Source: ZC4RG29 sp032907565 (GTDB taxonomy: Bacteria > Bacteroidota > Bacteroidia > Cytophagales > Cyclobacteriaceae). Taken from it: DNA of 64,000 nt. The DNA is taken from NCBI GenBank assembly GCA_032907565.1, contig JAJJPK010000168.1, positions 1 through 64,000 on the forward strand, in the 5' to 3' direction. Every line of letters starts with the position of its first letter. Positions within the stretch are counted from its first letter, which is position 1. Shown in pieces: positions 23,135-31,454 of this stretch. The notes beneath the pieces were generated by a model. The model made no database searches. It was not told the DNA's origin and saw only the letters and a program-made list of their open reading frames with translations. Made by a program: the position numbers and the translations under genes.

Positions 23135-23941
23135 TCAGCGAATCGGGGCGTTGGCTTCGCGTGCCATAACCTTGTAAACCATCTTGTCTGCTATTCCCGG
23201 GAACAGCTTGTTTAGCCAGACGGCAAGTTTCCCTTGTGCGGTGAGTATGATTATACGTTTGCGCTTCACGGTTGCCCTGTAAATGTGGCGTGCGCATTCT
23301 TCAGCGGTCATCATTTTCTCCTCGTTACGCGGCGATACCTTTTGCGGTGTTCCATCCTTGGTTAAGGAACGCATGCGTATTCCGCTTGTCGTAAACCCTG
23401 GGCACGCTGTCAGGACATGGACGCCGGTCTTCAGGAGTTCGGTACGTAATACCTCCATAAAGCCGTTCAGCGCAAACTTGGAAGCGGAATAGCCTGCGCG
23501 TCCCGGGAGTCCGCGAAAGCCTGCCACGGAGCTAATGCCGATTACAGAGCCTTTGTTGCGCACAATCTCTGGAAGGCAGTAACGCGTTGCGTACAGTACG
23601 CCAAAGAAGTTGATCTCCATGACCTTGCGGATTACCTCCAGGTCAACCTCCGAAAAGAGGGCACGCATGGAGATGCCCGCGTTGTTGATTAGAATATCAA
23701 TCTTACCGAACTGCTTTATCGCTTCTTCCGCCATCAGTCGGTTGTCTTCCTCGCGTGACACATCAGCACGAAAGCCCACCACGTCGATACCCTGCTGGTG
23801 TAGTTCGGCAACAGCCTGGTTAAGCGTGTCACCATCGCGGCCGGTTATCAGCACGCGGCTTCCATGGCGCCCGAACTCCGCCGCCAGCGCCTTGCCTATG
23901 CCCGAAGAGCCTCCGGTGATGATGACGACTTTATCTTTCAT
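23135..23941 (-). CDS. Short-chain dehydrogenase/reductase
   Basis: 268 residues. Rossmann nucleotide-binding motif ITGGSSGIGKAL near the N-terminus, NNAG at about residue 89, catalytic Ser in GISSVAGFRG and YSASK (Tyr and Lys of the active site). Asp/Arg in ITGRDGD after the second strand suggest NADP(H) preference. The C-terminal tail (about 215-268) has a hydrophobic, basic stretch (RKRIIILTAQGKLAVWLNKLFPG) common in membrane-associated SDRs such as DltE-like reductases. Substrate unknown. It lies downstream of the SNF2 gene on the same strand. Confidence 0.9.
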   Translation of the reverse strand: MKDKVVIITGGSSGIGKALAAEFGRHGSRVLITGRDGDTLNQAVAELHQQGIDVVGFRADVSREEDNRLMAEEAIKQFGKIDILINNAGISMRALFSEVDLEVIRKVMEINFFGVLYATRYCLPEIVRNKGSVIGISSVAGFRGLPGRAGYSASKFALNGFMEVLRTELLKTGVHVLTACPGFTTSGIRMRSLTKDGTPQKVSPRNEEKMMTAEECARHIYRATVKRKRIIILTAQGKLAVWLNKLFPGIADKMVYKVMAREANAPIR

Positions 23942-23951
23942 GGGAGAGTGC

Positions 23952-23983
23952 TGAAGTGTTGATGTGTTGAAGTGTTGATGTTG
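23952..23983. repeat. Two tandem 16-bp direct repeats (TGAAGTGTTGATGTGT)
   Basis: Copies at 23952-23967 and 23968-23983 agree in 14 of 16 bases. They fill the 42-base gap between the SNF2 stop and the SDR start. A perfect 6-bp inverted repeat (GCTAAT / ATTAGC, 23983-23999) overlaps the end of the SNF2 gene. Confidence 0.6.
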
Positions 23984-26911
23984 CTAATCGAGCATTAGCT
24001 CGATGTCTTCACGGGTAAGTTGCTTCATGAAGCTTTCTTCCGTGGTGATAAGATCCGAAGAAAGCTTGAGCTTTTTCTTCTGCAGGGTAAGAATTTTTTC
24101 CTCGACGGAGTTCCGCGTGATGAACTTGTAGGTAAACACTTTCTTCTTTTGTCCGATACGGTGCGCCCGGTCGACGGCCTGGGCTTCGACGGCAGGATTC
24201 CACCACGGATCAAGGATAAAGACGTAGTCGGCCTCGGTAAGGTTAAGGCCCAATCCCCCGGCTTTAATGGAGATGAGAAACACCCTCAGGTTGGGGTCGC
24301 GGTTAAATCGCTGCACCTGCTCCTTTCTGTCGACGCTGGAGCCGTCGAGATAAGCAAAATCAATGCGGGCCGACTTAAGGAAATTTCTGACGATGCCAAG
24401 GTGCTTAACGAATTGGCTAAACACCAAAACCTTGTGGCCCTCCGAAAGGGCGTTCTCCAGCATGTGCGTGATGTCTTCGAGCTTTCCGGAGTCGCCGGCA
24501 TACGACTGCTCTACCATCCGCGGGTGATTGGCGAGTTGGCGCAGTTTGGTGAGACCTTCCAGGATCATAAAGCGGCTGCTGCCAATGCCTTCCTGGTCGA
24601 TCATATTGAGAATCTTTCCCCGATAGTAGGCTTTGACTTCTTCGTACCGCCGCTCCTGCTCCGGCGTCATCTCGCAGTATTGGATGTGCTCCACTTTCTC
24701 GGGGAGCTCGGTGGCCACCTGGGATTTATGACGACGGAGGATAAAGGGCTTGATGATGGCGTTTAGGCGTTTCGACTTCGCTTCGTCGCCTTTCTTTTCA
24801 ATGGGATTCTGATACTCGTTCCTGAAGTAAGACTGCGTTCCGAGCAGTCCGGGGTTAATGAAGCTGATCTGTGACCACAGGTCGAGAGTCGTATTTTCCA
24901 GCGGCGTTCCTGTCAGCACCAGTCGGTTGCGCGACCGCAGTTCCCGCACAGCCTTCGCGATGTTCGACGTCGGATTCTTGATCACCTGCGATTCGTCGAG
25001 AATGACGTAGTTGAAAGCGTACTGCTTAAGCAGATCTACATCGAGTCGCGTAATACCGTACGACGTAAGCACCAGGTCGTAACGCTGAAAGCGCTGGATG
25101 TCTTTGTTGCGAAGCGTGCCAGTATACGTCAATACCTTCAGTGAGGGCGTAAACTTCGCCGCTTCCATTTCCCAGTTGTAGATCAGCGACGTGGGCATGA
25201 TCAGCAGCGACGTTCCGTTTCCCGCGTTCTTTTCGGATTGCAGGAGGGCTAGAGTTTGTACGGTCTTTCCAAGACCCATATCATCGGCAAGGCATCCGCC
25301 AAGCCGGTATTCGTTCAGAAAGCGCAGCCAGTTGTATCCGGCCTTCTGATATGGTCTTAGCTCTCCGATGAATCCTTCAGGAACGGGATAATTCTTTATA
25401 CCGGAAAACGACGCAAGCGAACGCAGCCGGTCGCTGAGATGCACTTTGGCCAGATTGCCCTCTTCGAGTTCACGTACCAGGTTGAGATGGTGTTTCCTGA
25501 GTACGGGTTTCTCGCTCGTGCCCTCCGATTCGCTGAGGGCAAACAGGTCGGCATACTTCGTCAACCAGACGTCGGGGATAATGGCTATTTCCCCATTAGG
25601 TAGTTTGAACTCCACCTTCTTCCGCAGGATCAGCTTGCGCAAGTCCTTGAAGGGTATCTCGAATTCGCCGAAGCGGATCCTGGCATGAATGTCAAACCAG
25701 TCGATGCTTTCTTTCACTTCGACTTCGATCACCGCCTTCCCCACGAAATATTTTTTGTCGCGCGCCTCGGGTTGGCTGACTTCAAAGCCCAGGTTGAGCA
25801 GGTTCACCCGGTTTTCGTTGAGCCATGAAAAGGCTTCCGACTTCGGTATTGCGACGCGGAAACCCTTCATAGGAAGACCCAGCTTTTGAAGCGTATGCAG
25901 AAAATTCTTCTCCGCATCGGTTTGCCGTGAGATGCGATGGAAGATGTAGTCGTTGCCTTGCCGCTCCACCGTAACACTGACGGGTCCTGGATTGTCGCCG
26001 CGAAAGCGATGCTTGCCATACTTGAACGAGAGATCGAATAATATTTTTCCAGACTCGTCGCTTTTGTCTTCACCGGATTTTCCGAAAATATCAGGACCGG
26101 GCGCCGTGCTGAGTTCGGAAAGTGTCAGGACGGGAAGCGGATCATACACATTCTTGTTGATCTGGAACCCGTTGGCCTCCACGTCATCGAAGCTTGCAAT
26201 GAGCGGCGCGACGAAACGATTGTAATACGTCTCTTCTACGTTCTTGGGAATGACGACAAACTTCTTGGTGAAAAAGGGAATCAGCTTTTTGCCGTCAACA
26301 TGCTTTTCAAAGCCGTACAGTTTTCCGTTCAACACCATCCACGCCGGGTCCTTGCATATCAGGTACGCATTCGAGTTGAGCAAGTCGAGCTTTTTCCCCT
26401 CGTAATAAACCGTGGGATAATAGTTGGTATGCTCGGGTGTTCTGACGAAATGAAACTGGATGGTAGCGCGCTTTTCCAGGACTTCGAGCCGACGCCACGT
26501 GGGTTCGCCGTCGTTGCCCATTTCGAAGAGTTTCTTGCCGCGAAGGCGTTCCAGGATGCGGCTTCTGCGTCGCTCCATGTATTGTTCGATCTCCTCGCGG
26601 AGCGCAGGATTTCCCTTGTCTTTGTCGTACACCTTGGGAAAAAATTCCTCAGGTTTGACAAACTTATTGTGAAAGCGCTTTACAATGGCCTCCTGTTGCA
26701 TTGAATCCACAATCTCGATCAACTCGAAATCGCGATCGTCCAGGCCTCGTGAAAATTCACGGGCGTTTTTTATCGAGATATTTTGATGCTGGAAGGTGAG
26801 TTTGCCTTTATCATCGAGATGCACCACATACGATTCGAAGAGGAATCCCAGGTATTCGTGTAAATACAGCGAATAAACGATTTGAAACGGCTGGGAAGCA
26901 GACACCTTCAT
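23984..26911 (-). CDS. SNF2-family DNA-dependent ATPase/helicase
   Basis: 975 residues. A long N-terminal region (about 1-480) has no motif I recognise. The SNF2 motor follows with motif I DDMGLGKTVQT, motif II DESQVIKN (a DEAH-box variant), motif III VLTGTPLENTT, then the helicase C lobe with VLVFSQFVKHLGIV, IKAGGLGLNLTEADYVF and DPWWNPAVEAQAVDRAHRIGQ. Such proteins use ATP to translocate on dsDNA and remodel protein-DNA complexes, often RNA polymerase in bacteria (RapA-like). There is no SWIM zinc finger. A lone gene with no restriction or defence genes around it, so a housekeeping role is more likely than a defence role. Confidence 0.92.
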   Translation of the reverse strand: MKVSASQPFQIVYSLYLHEYLGFLFESYVVHLDDKGKLTFQHQNISIKNAREFSRGLDDRDFELIEIVDSMQQEAIVKRFHNKFVKPEEFFPKVYDKDKGNPALREEIEQYMERRRSRILERLRGKKLFEMGNDGEPTWRRLEVLEKRATIQFHFVRTPEHTNYYPTVYYEGKKLDLLNSNAYLICKDPAWMVLNGKLYGFEKHVDGKKLIPFFTKKFVVIPKNVEETYYNRFVAPLIASFDDVEANGFQINKNVYDPLPVLTLSELSTAPGPDIFGKSGEDKSDESGKILFDLSFKYGKHRFRGDNPGPVSVTVERQGNDYIFHRISRQTDAEKNFLHTLQKLGLPMKGFRVAIPKSEAFSWLNENRVNLLNLGFEVSQPEARDKKYFVGKAVIEVEVKESIDWFDIHARIRFGEFEIPFKDLRKLILRKKVEFKLPNGEIAIIPDVWLTKYADLFALSESEGTSEKPVLRKHHLNLVRELEEGNLAKVHLSDRLRSLASFSGIKNYPVPEGFIGELRPYQKAGYNWLRFLNEYRLGGCLADDMGLGKTVQTLALLQSEKNAGNGTSLLIMPTSLIYNWEMEAAKFTPSLKVLTYTGTLRNKDIQRFQRYDLVLTSYGITRLDVDLLKQYAFNYVILDESQVIKNPTSNIAKAVRELRSRNRLVLTGTPLENTTLDLWSQISFINPGLLGTQSYFRNEYQNPIEKKGDEAKSKRLNAIIKPFILRRHKSQVATELPEKVEHIQYCEMTPEQERRYEEVKAYYRGKILNMIDQEGIGSSRFMILEGLTKLRQLANHPRMVEQSYAGDSGKLEDITHMLENALSEGHKVLVFSQFVKHLGIVRNFLKSARIDFAYLDGSSVDRKEQVQRFNRDPNLRVFLISIKAGGLGLNLTEADYVFILDPWWNPAVEAQAVDRAHRIGQKKKVFTYKFITRNSVEEKILTLQKKKLKLSSDLITTEESFMKQLTREDIELMLD

Positions 26912-27006
26912 AGAAACGGTAGCTTCGGGCGACTAAACGAACCTGCAAAATACGTCGAAATGGCGAGCTTTTACGCGTTTTTTTCGAAATAATTCGTTTC
27001 CGCCCG

Positions 27007-28230
27007 TTAAAGGTGCTGCACAGAGGAAAAGCGGGCGGCCAGGGTAGCCGGGCGGTAAGAAATGAAAAACGTAATGACGCACATCGTAATGACCACGTAC
27101 AGAATGTCGTGGAAGACCAGCTTTACCGGGTACCCCTCCATTACTGCTGATTCCATGCCCATAGACACCAATCCGTAATTGCGCTGGATAATGCATAACG
27201 CACCGCCTATTGCAAGGCCCAGTATTGTTCCCATTATGGCAATAAGTCCGCCTTCGAGAAGGAATACATTCCGGATCGTCTTAAGTTGTGCGCCCATTGC
27301 GGCAAGGATCGAAACGTCCCGTTTCTTGTCGAGCGCCAGCATCATAAGTGTAAAAAAGATGTTTATGGAGCCGATACAAAGCAGGAGCGCCAAGGCGAGA
27401 AAGGCGAACAGCTTCTCCATGCGCAAAAGCTTGTAGAGATCCTTATGCTGCTGTTCGCGGTTCAACACGCGGAAGCCATCACCCAAAAGCTGTTGTAGTT
27501 GAGCCTGTACCCGGTTCGTTATACTTTCATTGGTGACCTTAATTTCAAGTGATGTCCTGCGGTTGCCGTAGTCGAGTAAGTCGACAGCAAAATCCAGTGG
27601 AACGATGACGTAGTTGTCATCAAGATTCTGGATAATGGAAAAGACGGCGCCGGGATAGATTCGCTTTTGTGTATATAGCCGGGAAGGATCTATAGTAGCA
27701 CTTCCTGTGTTTCGGATATAATACACGTGCATCGCATGCAACGTCTCGCCTATGTCGATGGAAAGCGTGTTGCGAATGCCCATGCCCACGATTGCCAGGG
27801 GAACACCGTCGCGATACAAGGCGACGTCACCGACGACGATGTTCTCGTCGATTCGACCCTGGTGGACGAAATTTTCACTTACGCCTTTCAATGTCACCAG
27901 CTGGTTCGCATCACGGTAGCGGACGTAAGCGAAATCCTCCACCACTTCAGTAACAAGCTCGACGCCCTCGATTGATTGGATCGCGTCGCGCAGCTCGTCC
28001 GTTACTTCGAACGACTTGCCCACGACAGCTTCGACCTTAAGTGGCGGATCAAACGAGTTGTTCAAAGACCGGAGTAGTTCTTCGAGTCCGTTGAATACTG
28101 ACAGGACGACAATTAAGGCAGCCGTGATAATGGCCACGACAAGGACAGAAATGATCGAGATGATGTTAATGAAGTTCTTCTTCCTCTTGGAAAAGAGATA
28201 ACGTCCGGCGATGAAAAGCGGTAGTTTCAA
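27007..28230 (-). CDS. ABC transporter permease, LolC/LolE-type (MacB_PCD + FtsX)
   Basis: 407 residues. One N-terminal helix (about 20-45), a periplasmic MacB-PCD-like domain (about 50-265), then three C-terminal helices in the FtsX domain (about 275-300, 320-345, 370-392). The opening MKLPLFIAGRYLFSKRKKNFINIIS is typical of Bacteroidota LolC/E-like permeases, which release lipoproteins from the inner membrane. The start is a TTG at 28230; it gives the family N-terminus and lies six bases after the rbfA stop. The partner ATPase (LolD) is not nearby. Cotranscribed with rbfA. Confidence 0.88.
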   Translation of the reverse strand: MKLPLFIAGRYLFSKRKKNFINIISIISVLVVAIITAALIVVLSVFNGLEELLRSLNNSFDPPLKVEAVVGKSFEVTDELRDAIQSIEGVELVTEVVEDFAYVRYRDANQLVTLKGVSENFVHQGRIDENIVVGDVALYRDGVPLAIVGMGIRNTLSIDIGETLHAMHVYYIRNTGSATIDPSRLYTQKRIYPGAVFSIIQNLDDNYVIVPLDFAVDLLDYGNRRTSLEIKVTNESITNRVQAQLQQLLGDGFRVLNREQQHKDLYKLLRMEKLFAFLALALLLCIGSINIFFTLMMLALDKKRDVSILAAMGAQLKTIRNVFLLEGGLIAIMGTILGLAIGGALCIIQRNYGLVSMGMESAVMEGYPVKLVFHDILYVVITMCVITFFISYRPATLAARFSSVQHL

Positions 28231-28236
28231 TGCTGG

Positions 28237-28620
28237 TCACGTTGATGTCTTCGGATCGTCGGGGGCCGGCGGGATATTGAGACTCCGGATCAACGCTTCA
28301 AGCCGCATAGCCTCCTCTTCCACCTTGTCAATATAAAAAATCAAGTCCGGAACGATGCGCACTTGCTTCCCGATCCGATTGCCGAGATCACGTCGGATTT
28401 CTTTTTTGTGAGATTCGATGCGCCGAAGGACGCCTGCCTTGTCGTCCTGCAACATCATGCTCACATAGATACGCGCAATGCTCAGGTCGGGGCTGACCTG
28501 AACGTCGGCGATTGTTACAAAAGCGTTGCCGAGATACCCGCGCTTGTCCTGCTGGAAAATCTCGCTGATCTCCTTCTGGATGAGGCGGGCGAATTTTTGT
28601 TGACGTGTCGTCGCTGGCAT
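28237..28620 (-). CDS. rbfA: 30S ribosome-binding factor A
   Basis: 127 residues from the ATG at 28620 (MPATTRQQKFARLIQKE). The frame is open further upstream, but this start fits the family and the -7 promoter element. The KH-like fold motifs VTIADVQVSPDLSIARIYVS and RIVPDLIFYIDK are typical. RbfA binds the 5' domain of 16S rRNA late in 30S assembly and under cold shock. The permease gene follows after six bases. Confidence 0.95.
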   Translation of the reverse strand: MPATTRQQKFARLIQKEISEIFQQDKRGYLGNAFVTIADVQVSPDLSIARIYVSMMLQDDKAGVLRRIESHKKEIRRDLGNRIGKQVRIVPDLIFYIDKVEEEAMRLEALIRSLNIPPAPDDPKTST

Positions 28621-28624
28621 GTTG

Positions 28625-28632
28625 CAAATATA
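28625..28632 (-). promoter_or_regulatory. -7 element TATATTTG of rbfA (near-leaderless)
   Basis: Minus-strand TATATTTG ends four bases before the rbfA ATG. No -33 TTTG is visible at the right distance. Confidence 0.35.
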
Positions 28633-28691
28633 CCATTTAAACCCCAGTGCGGTCGTTGCCTGCACGCGCAAAACCGCAAAATTTTGGGCAA

Positions 28692-30137
28692 TTGTTTCCG
28701 TACTTTAAAAAAGCTGCTCTAATTTATGCCGCAAACGCGCATCCGTTGCTTCGCTACTTTCGCATTAATGATCCGTACCGGCTTCTCGGTCTGCTCGTCA
28801 TCGCGGGAATTCTGTTTATTCCTCCGATGGTTGATTCGCCGCCGATGAGCGTGCCGGAATTGCTAAGCATCCTCATCGGTGAAAAAATCACAGATGGTGC
28901 GGCGCCGTTCACAGGCATTGCTGATACAACAGGTCCCCTCGCGGCTTGGTTCTATGGTCTCATGGATTTGATCTTCGGGCGCAGCCTGGGGGCACGCCAC
29001 ATAGTGGCCTTTCTGATCATTCTGAGCCAAGCCGTATACATCGGTTCGATGTTTATCAACCGGAAGGTATATTCGGAAAATACGTATGTCCCTTCACTGG
29101 TGTACATCGTGTTCATGGCGTTTTCCTACGACACGCTGGCGCTGACCGGTGAACTGATCGGCCTGGGCTTTCTTCTTCTCGCACTAAACGATCTTTTGTC
29201 GGAGCTCGAATTCCGCGCCAAGCGCGACGATCGTGTGCTGGCGCTTGGCGTGTTTATCAGCCTGGCGTCGTTGTGCAGTTTCGAGTACTGGCTTTATTAT
29301 CCTGTAGCCGGCATCATCGTCATCTTGTACTCGCGCCGTGACCTCCGAATATTCGTGCTGCTGACTATGGGGTTCGCTCTGCCGCACCTGCTCTTGATCT
29401 CGCTTTATTTCGTTACAGACGATCTGGGGCCGCTCATGCAGTATTTCTACGTGCCGAACCTTACGTTTGGGGCTACGTCACTAATGGCCCCGCGTGGCCT
29501 GGTCTATCTAAGCCTGATCCCTGCTCTGTTTCTGGCAGCGGCCCTCGTGGTGATAAATGGAGAAGCGCGGTTCTCCAAGTATCAGTCGCAGATCTTCCAG
29601 AGCATGTTGTTATGGACAGCCTTTTCCGTGATATACATCATGCATACCAGCGACCGCCGGCCGCAAAGCCTGATCGCCCTCTTTCCGCCCTTAAGTTATT
29701 TTGTAAGCCACCTTTTTCTTCTCATACGGCGCCGCCGTTTCGCTGAGTGGAGCTTGTGGACGCTGTTGATCGGCGTGTTTGCCGTAAGCACGTTGAGCCG
29801 ATACAACAGGATCGAAGGAATAGACTACAGTCGGTTACAGGTTGCCCAGGACGACCGTGGGTTAGCGGGCAAGAAGGTGCTTGTACTGGGCAACGACGTT
29901 TCCTGGTACGCGGGAAATTCACTGGCCACGCCTTTTCTGGACTGGAGCCTGGCAGAGCCTGTCTTCACGAAACTGGACTATTACGAGAACGTCATTGCGA
30001 TCAACGAAGGGTTCAGCGACCGCCCTGACATCATTATCGATCCCGACCGCCGGATGGATGCTGTCTTCGATCGTATCCCCCGACTGCGCGAGATGTATCG
30101 CGAAGAAGGAACCGGTCGTTACGTAGCGGTTCAATAG
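28692..30137 (+). CDS. Polytopic inner-membrane protein, possibly GT-C glycosyltransferase-like
   Basis: 481 residues from a TTG at 28692; the frame is open to a GTG at 28647 (496 residues) and no in-frame ATG precedes the conserved region, so the start is uncertain. About ten transmembrane segments. After the first helix there is a loop with GEKITDGAAPFTGIADTTGPLAAWFYGLMDLIFGR split by small residues; this resembles the first extracytoplasmic loop of dolichyl-phosphate-mannose-type (GT-C) glycosyltransferases, but the resemblance is loose. A soluble C-terminal domain (about 390-481) starts VLVLGNDVSWYAGN. Divergent from rbfA, convergent with rpiB (11-base gap). Function unknown. Confidence 0.7.
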   Translation: MFPYFKKAALIYAANAHPLLRYFRINDPYRLLGLLVIAGILFIPPMVDSPPMSVPELLSILIGEKITDGAAPFTGIADTTGPLAAWFYGLMDLIFGRSLGARHIVAFLIILSQAVYIGSMFINRKVYSENTYVPSLVYIVFMAFSYDTLALTGELIGLGFLLLALNDLLSELEFRAKRDDRVLALGVFISLASLCSFEYWLYYPVAGIIVILYSRRDLRIFVLLTMGFALPHLLLISLYFVTDDLGPLMQYFYVPNLTFGATSLMAPRGLVYLSLIPALFLAAALVVINGEARFSKYQSQIFQSMLLWTAFSVIYIMHTSDRRPQSLIALFPPLSYFVSHLFLLIRRRRFAEWSLWTLLIGVFAVSTLSRYNRIEGIDYSRLQVAQDDRGLAGKKVLVLGNDVSWYAGNSLATPFLDWSLAEPVFTKLDYYENVIAINEGFSDRPDIIIDPDRRMDAVFDRIPRLREMYREEGTGRYVAVQ

Positions 30138-30148
30138 TTCTCAACACA

Positions 30149-30586
30149 TTACGCGCATCGCATCTTGTCAACGCGTCTTTGATGCCGTCCACCCTCGAAG
30201 GTTGTATTGAGAAAGCGATCCGTCATGCTCATGGCGGTGTCGGTCGTCACGAACCGTGCCGGGATACAGAGTATGTTTGCGTCGTTGTGAAGGCGTGCGA
30301 GAGATGCTAATTCATCGGTCCAGCAAATCGCTGCGCGAATGTCAGCATGTTTATTCGCCGTGATGGCGACCCCGTTGCCGCTGCCGCAAAGCAGGATACC
30401 CATACTGGTGTCGTCGCTCGACACGCGCTCAGCGACAGGATGGGCGATGTCAGGGTAATCCGCGGGCGAATCCGACAACACGCCAAAGTCTTCGACAACG
30501 TATCCCCTGGTGGTGAGCCATTCTCTCAGCTCCTCTTTCATGTGGAAGCCGGCGTGGTCGCTTCCAAGTATGATATTAGGTTTCAT
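30149..30586 (-). CDS. rpiB: Ribose 5-phosphate isomerase B
   Basis: 145 residues. The N-terminal GSDHAGFHMKEEL, the DYPDIAHPVAERV segment and the active-site LCGSGNGVAITANK with its catalytic Cys define the RpiB/LacAB family. It interconverts ribose 5-phosphate and ribulose 5-phosphate in the pentose phosphate pathway. Its ATG lies within the last 11 bases of tatC, so the genes are translationally coupled, the last in a glyA-tatC-rpiB run. Confidence 0.95.
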   Translation of the reverse strand: MKPNIILGSDHAGFHMKEELREWLTTRGYVVEDFGVLSDSPADYPDIAHPVAERVSSDDTSMGILLCGSGNGVAITANKHADIRAAICWTDELASLARLHNDANILCIPARFVTTDTAMSMTDRFLNTTFEGGRHQRRVDKMRCA

Positions 30587-31433
30587 CAGTTTTCTGCAAT
30601 GCTGCGTCGCGGGCTTCTTCTTCCGCTTCTTCTTTTGCCTTGCGGCGCTCTACGAACCGAGCTATTACGATACTGAATTCATAGAGAAGATAAAGCGGAA
30701 TCGCGACGATAGCCTGACTAATAGGATCCGGCGGAGTTATGACCGCAGCTATTACAAGGATAACAACAATAGCATGCTTCCGAAAAGTTCTCAGCATGTC
30801 GGCCGTCACGATGCCTACCCTCGTAAGGAAGTAGACTACAACGGGAAGCTGGAACAAAAGCCCGCTGCCAAACACCAGCGTTACTACGGTGCCGACATAA
30901 GAAACAACGTCGAACTCGTTGCGGATCATATCGCTGATCTGGAATGATGCCAGAAAGTATACGGATACCGGGCACATCACATAATACCCGAAACCGACGC
31001 CGAGGAAGAACAATACGGAAATGGCAGATACGGCGCCACGCGAATACTTCCTCTCGTTGGCGTGAAGTCCGGGTTTGATAAACCGCCAGATTTCCCAGGC
31101 GACGTAGGGGAATGCCACGATGAGGCCAATGATGAACGAGGAGGTGAGTGCCATGGTGAATTGTCCGGTCATCAACCGGTTCTGGATTTGCATAGGGATC
31201 TCTTCTATGCACATGGCTTCTTCAAAGCCAATGAGTGTGCCCAGTTTACACATGGCACGAAAGGTGAGGAAATCCGGCTGGGCAGGTCCGAATATGATGT
31301 TATCGAAAATCCAACGGTTGAAGATAAAGGCGAGGATCATGAAAATGAGAATCGCGAACAGCGACCGGATCACGTGCCATCGCAGCTCCTCGAGATGATC
31401 GAGGAAAGACATCTCCTTTTCATCCTCTTTCAT
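30576..31433 (-). CDS. tatC: Sec-independent protein translocase TatC
   Basis: 285 residues with six transmembrane helices. The N-terminal signature MSFLDHLEELRWHVIRS and the conserved periplasmic-loop and TM blocks (FPYVAWEIWRFIKPGLHANERK, split here by family-conserved Phe and Glu; GFGYYVMCPVSVYFL) are typical. TatC recognises twin-arginine signal peptides and nucleates the Tat translocase. TatA/B genes are not in the window. The C-terminal tail is highly charged (RRKAKEEAEEEARD). Overlaps rpiB by 11 bases and lies 21 bases after glyA. Confidence 0.95.
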   Translation of the reverse strand: MKEDEKEMSFLDHLEELRWHVIRSLFAILIFMILAFIFNRWIFDNIIFGPAQPDFLTFRAMCKLGTLIGFEEAMCIEEIPMQIQNRLMTGQFTMALTSSFIIGLIVAFPYVAWEIWRFIKPGLHANERKYSRGAVSAISVLFFLGVGFGYYVMCPVSVYFLASFQISDMIRNEFDVVSYVGTVVTLVFGSGLLFQLPVVVYFLTRVGIVTADMLRTFRKHAIVVILVIAAVITPPDPISQAIVAIPLYLLYEFSIVIARFVERRKAKEEAEEEARDAALQKTDET

Positions 31434-31454
31434 TGACCCTGAAAATTTTCACGA

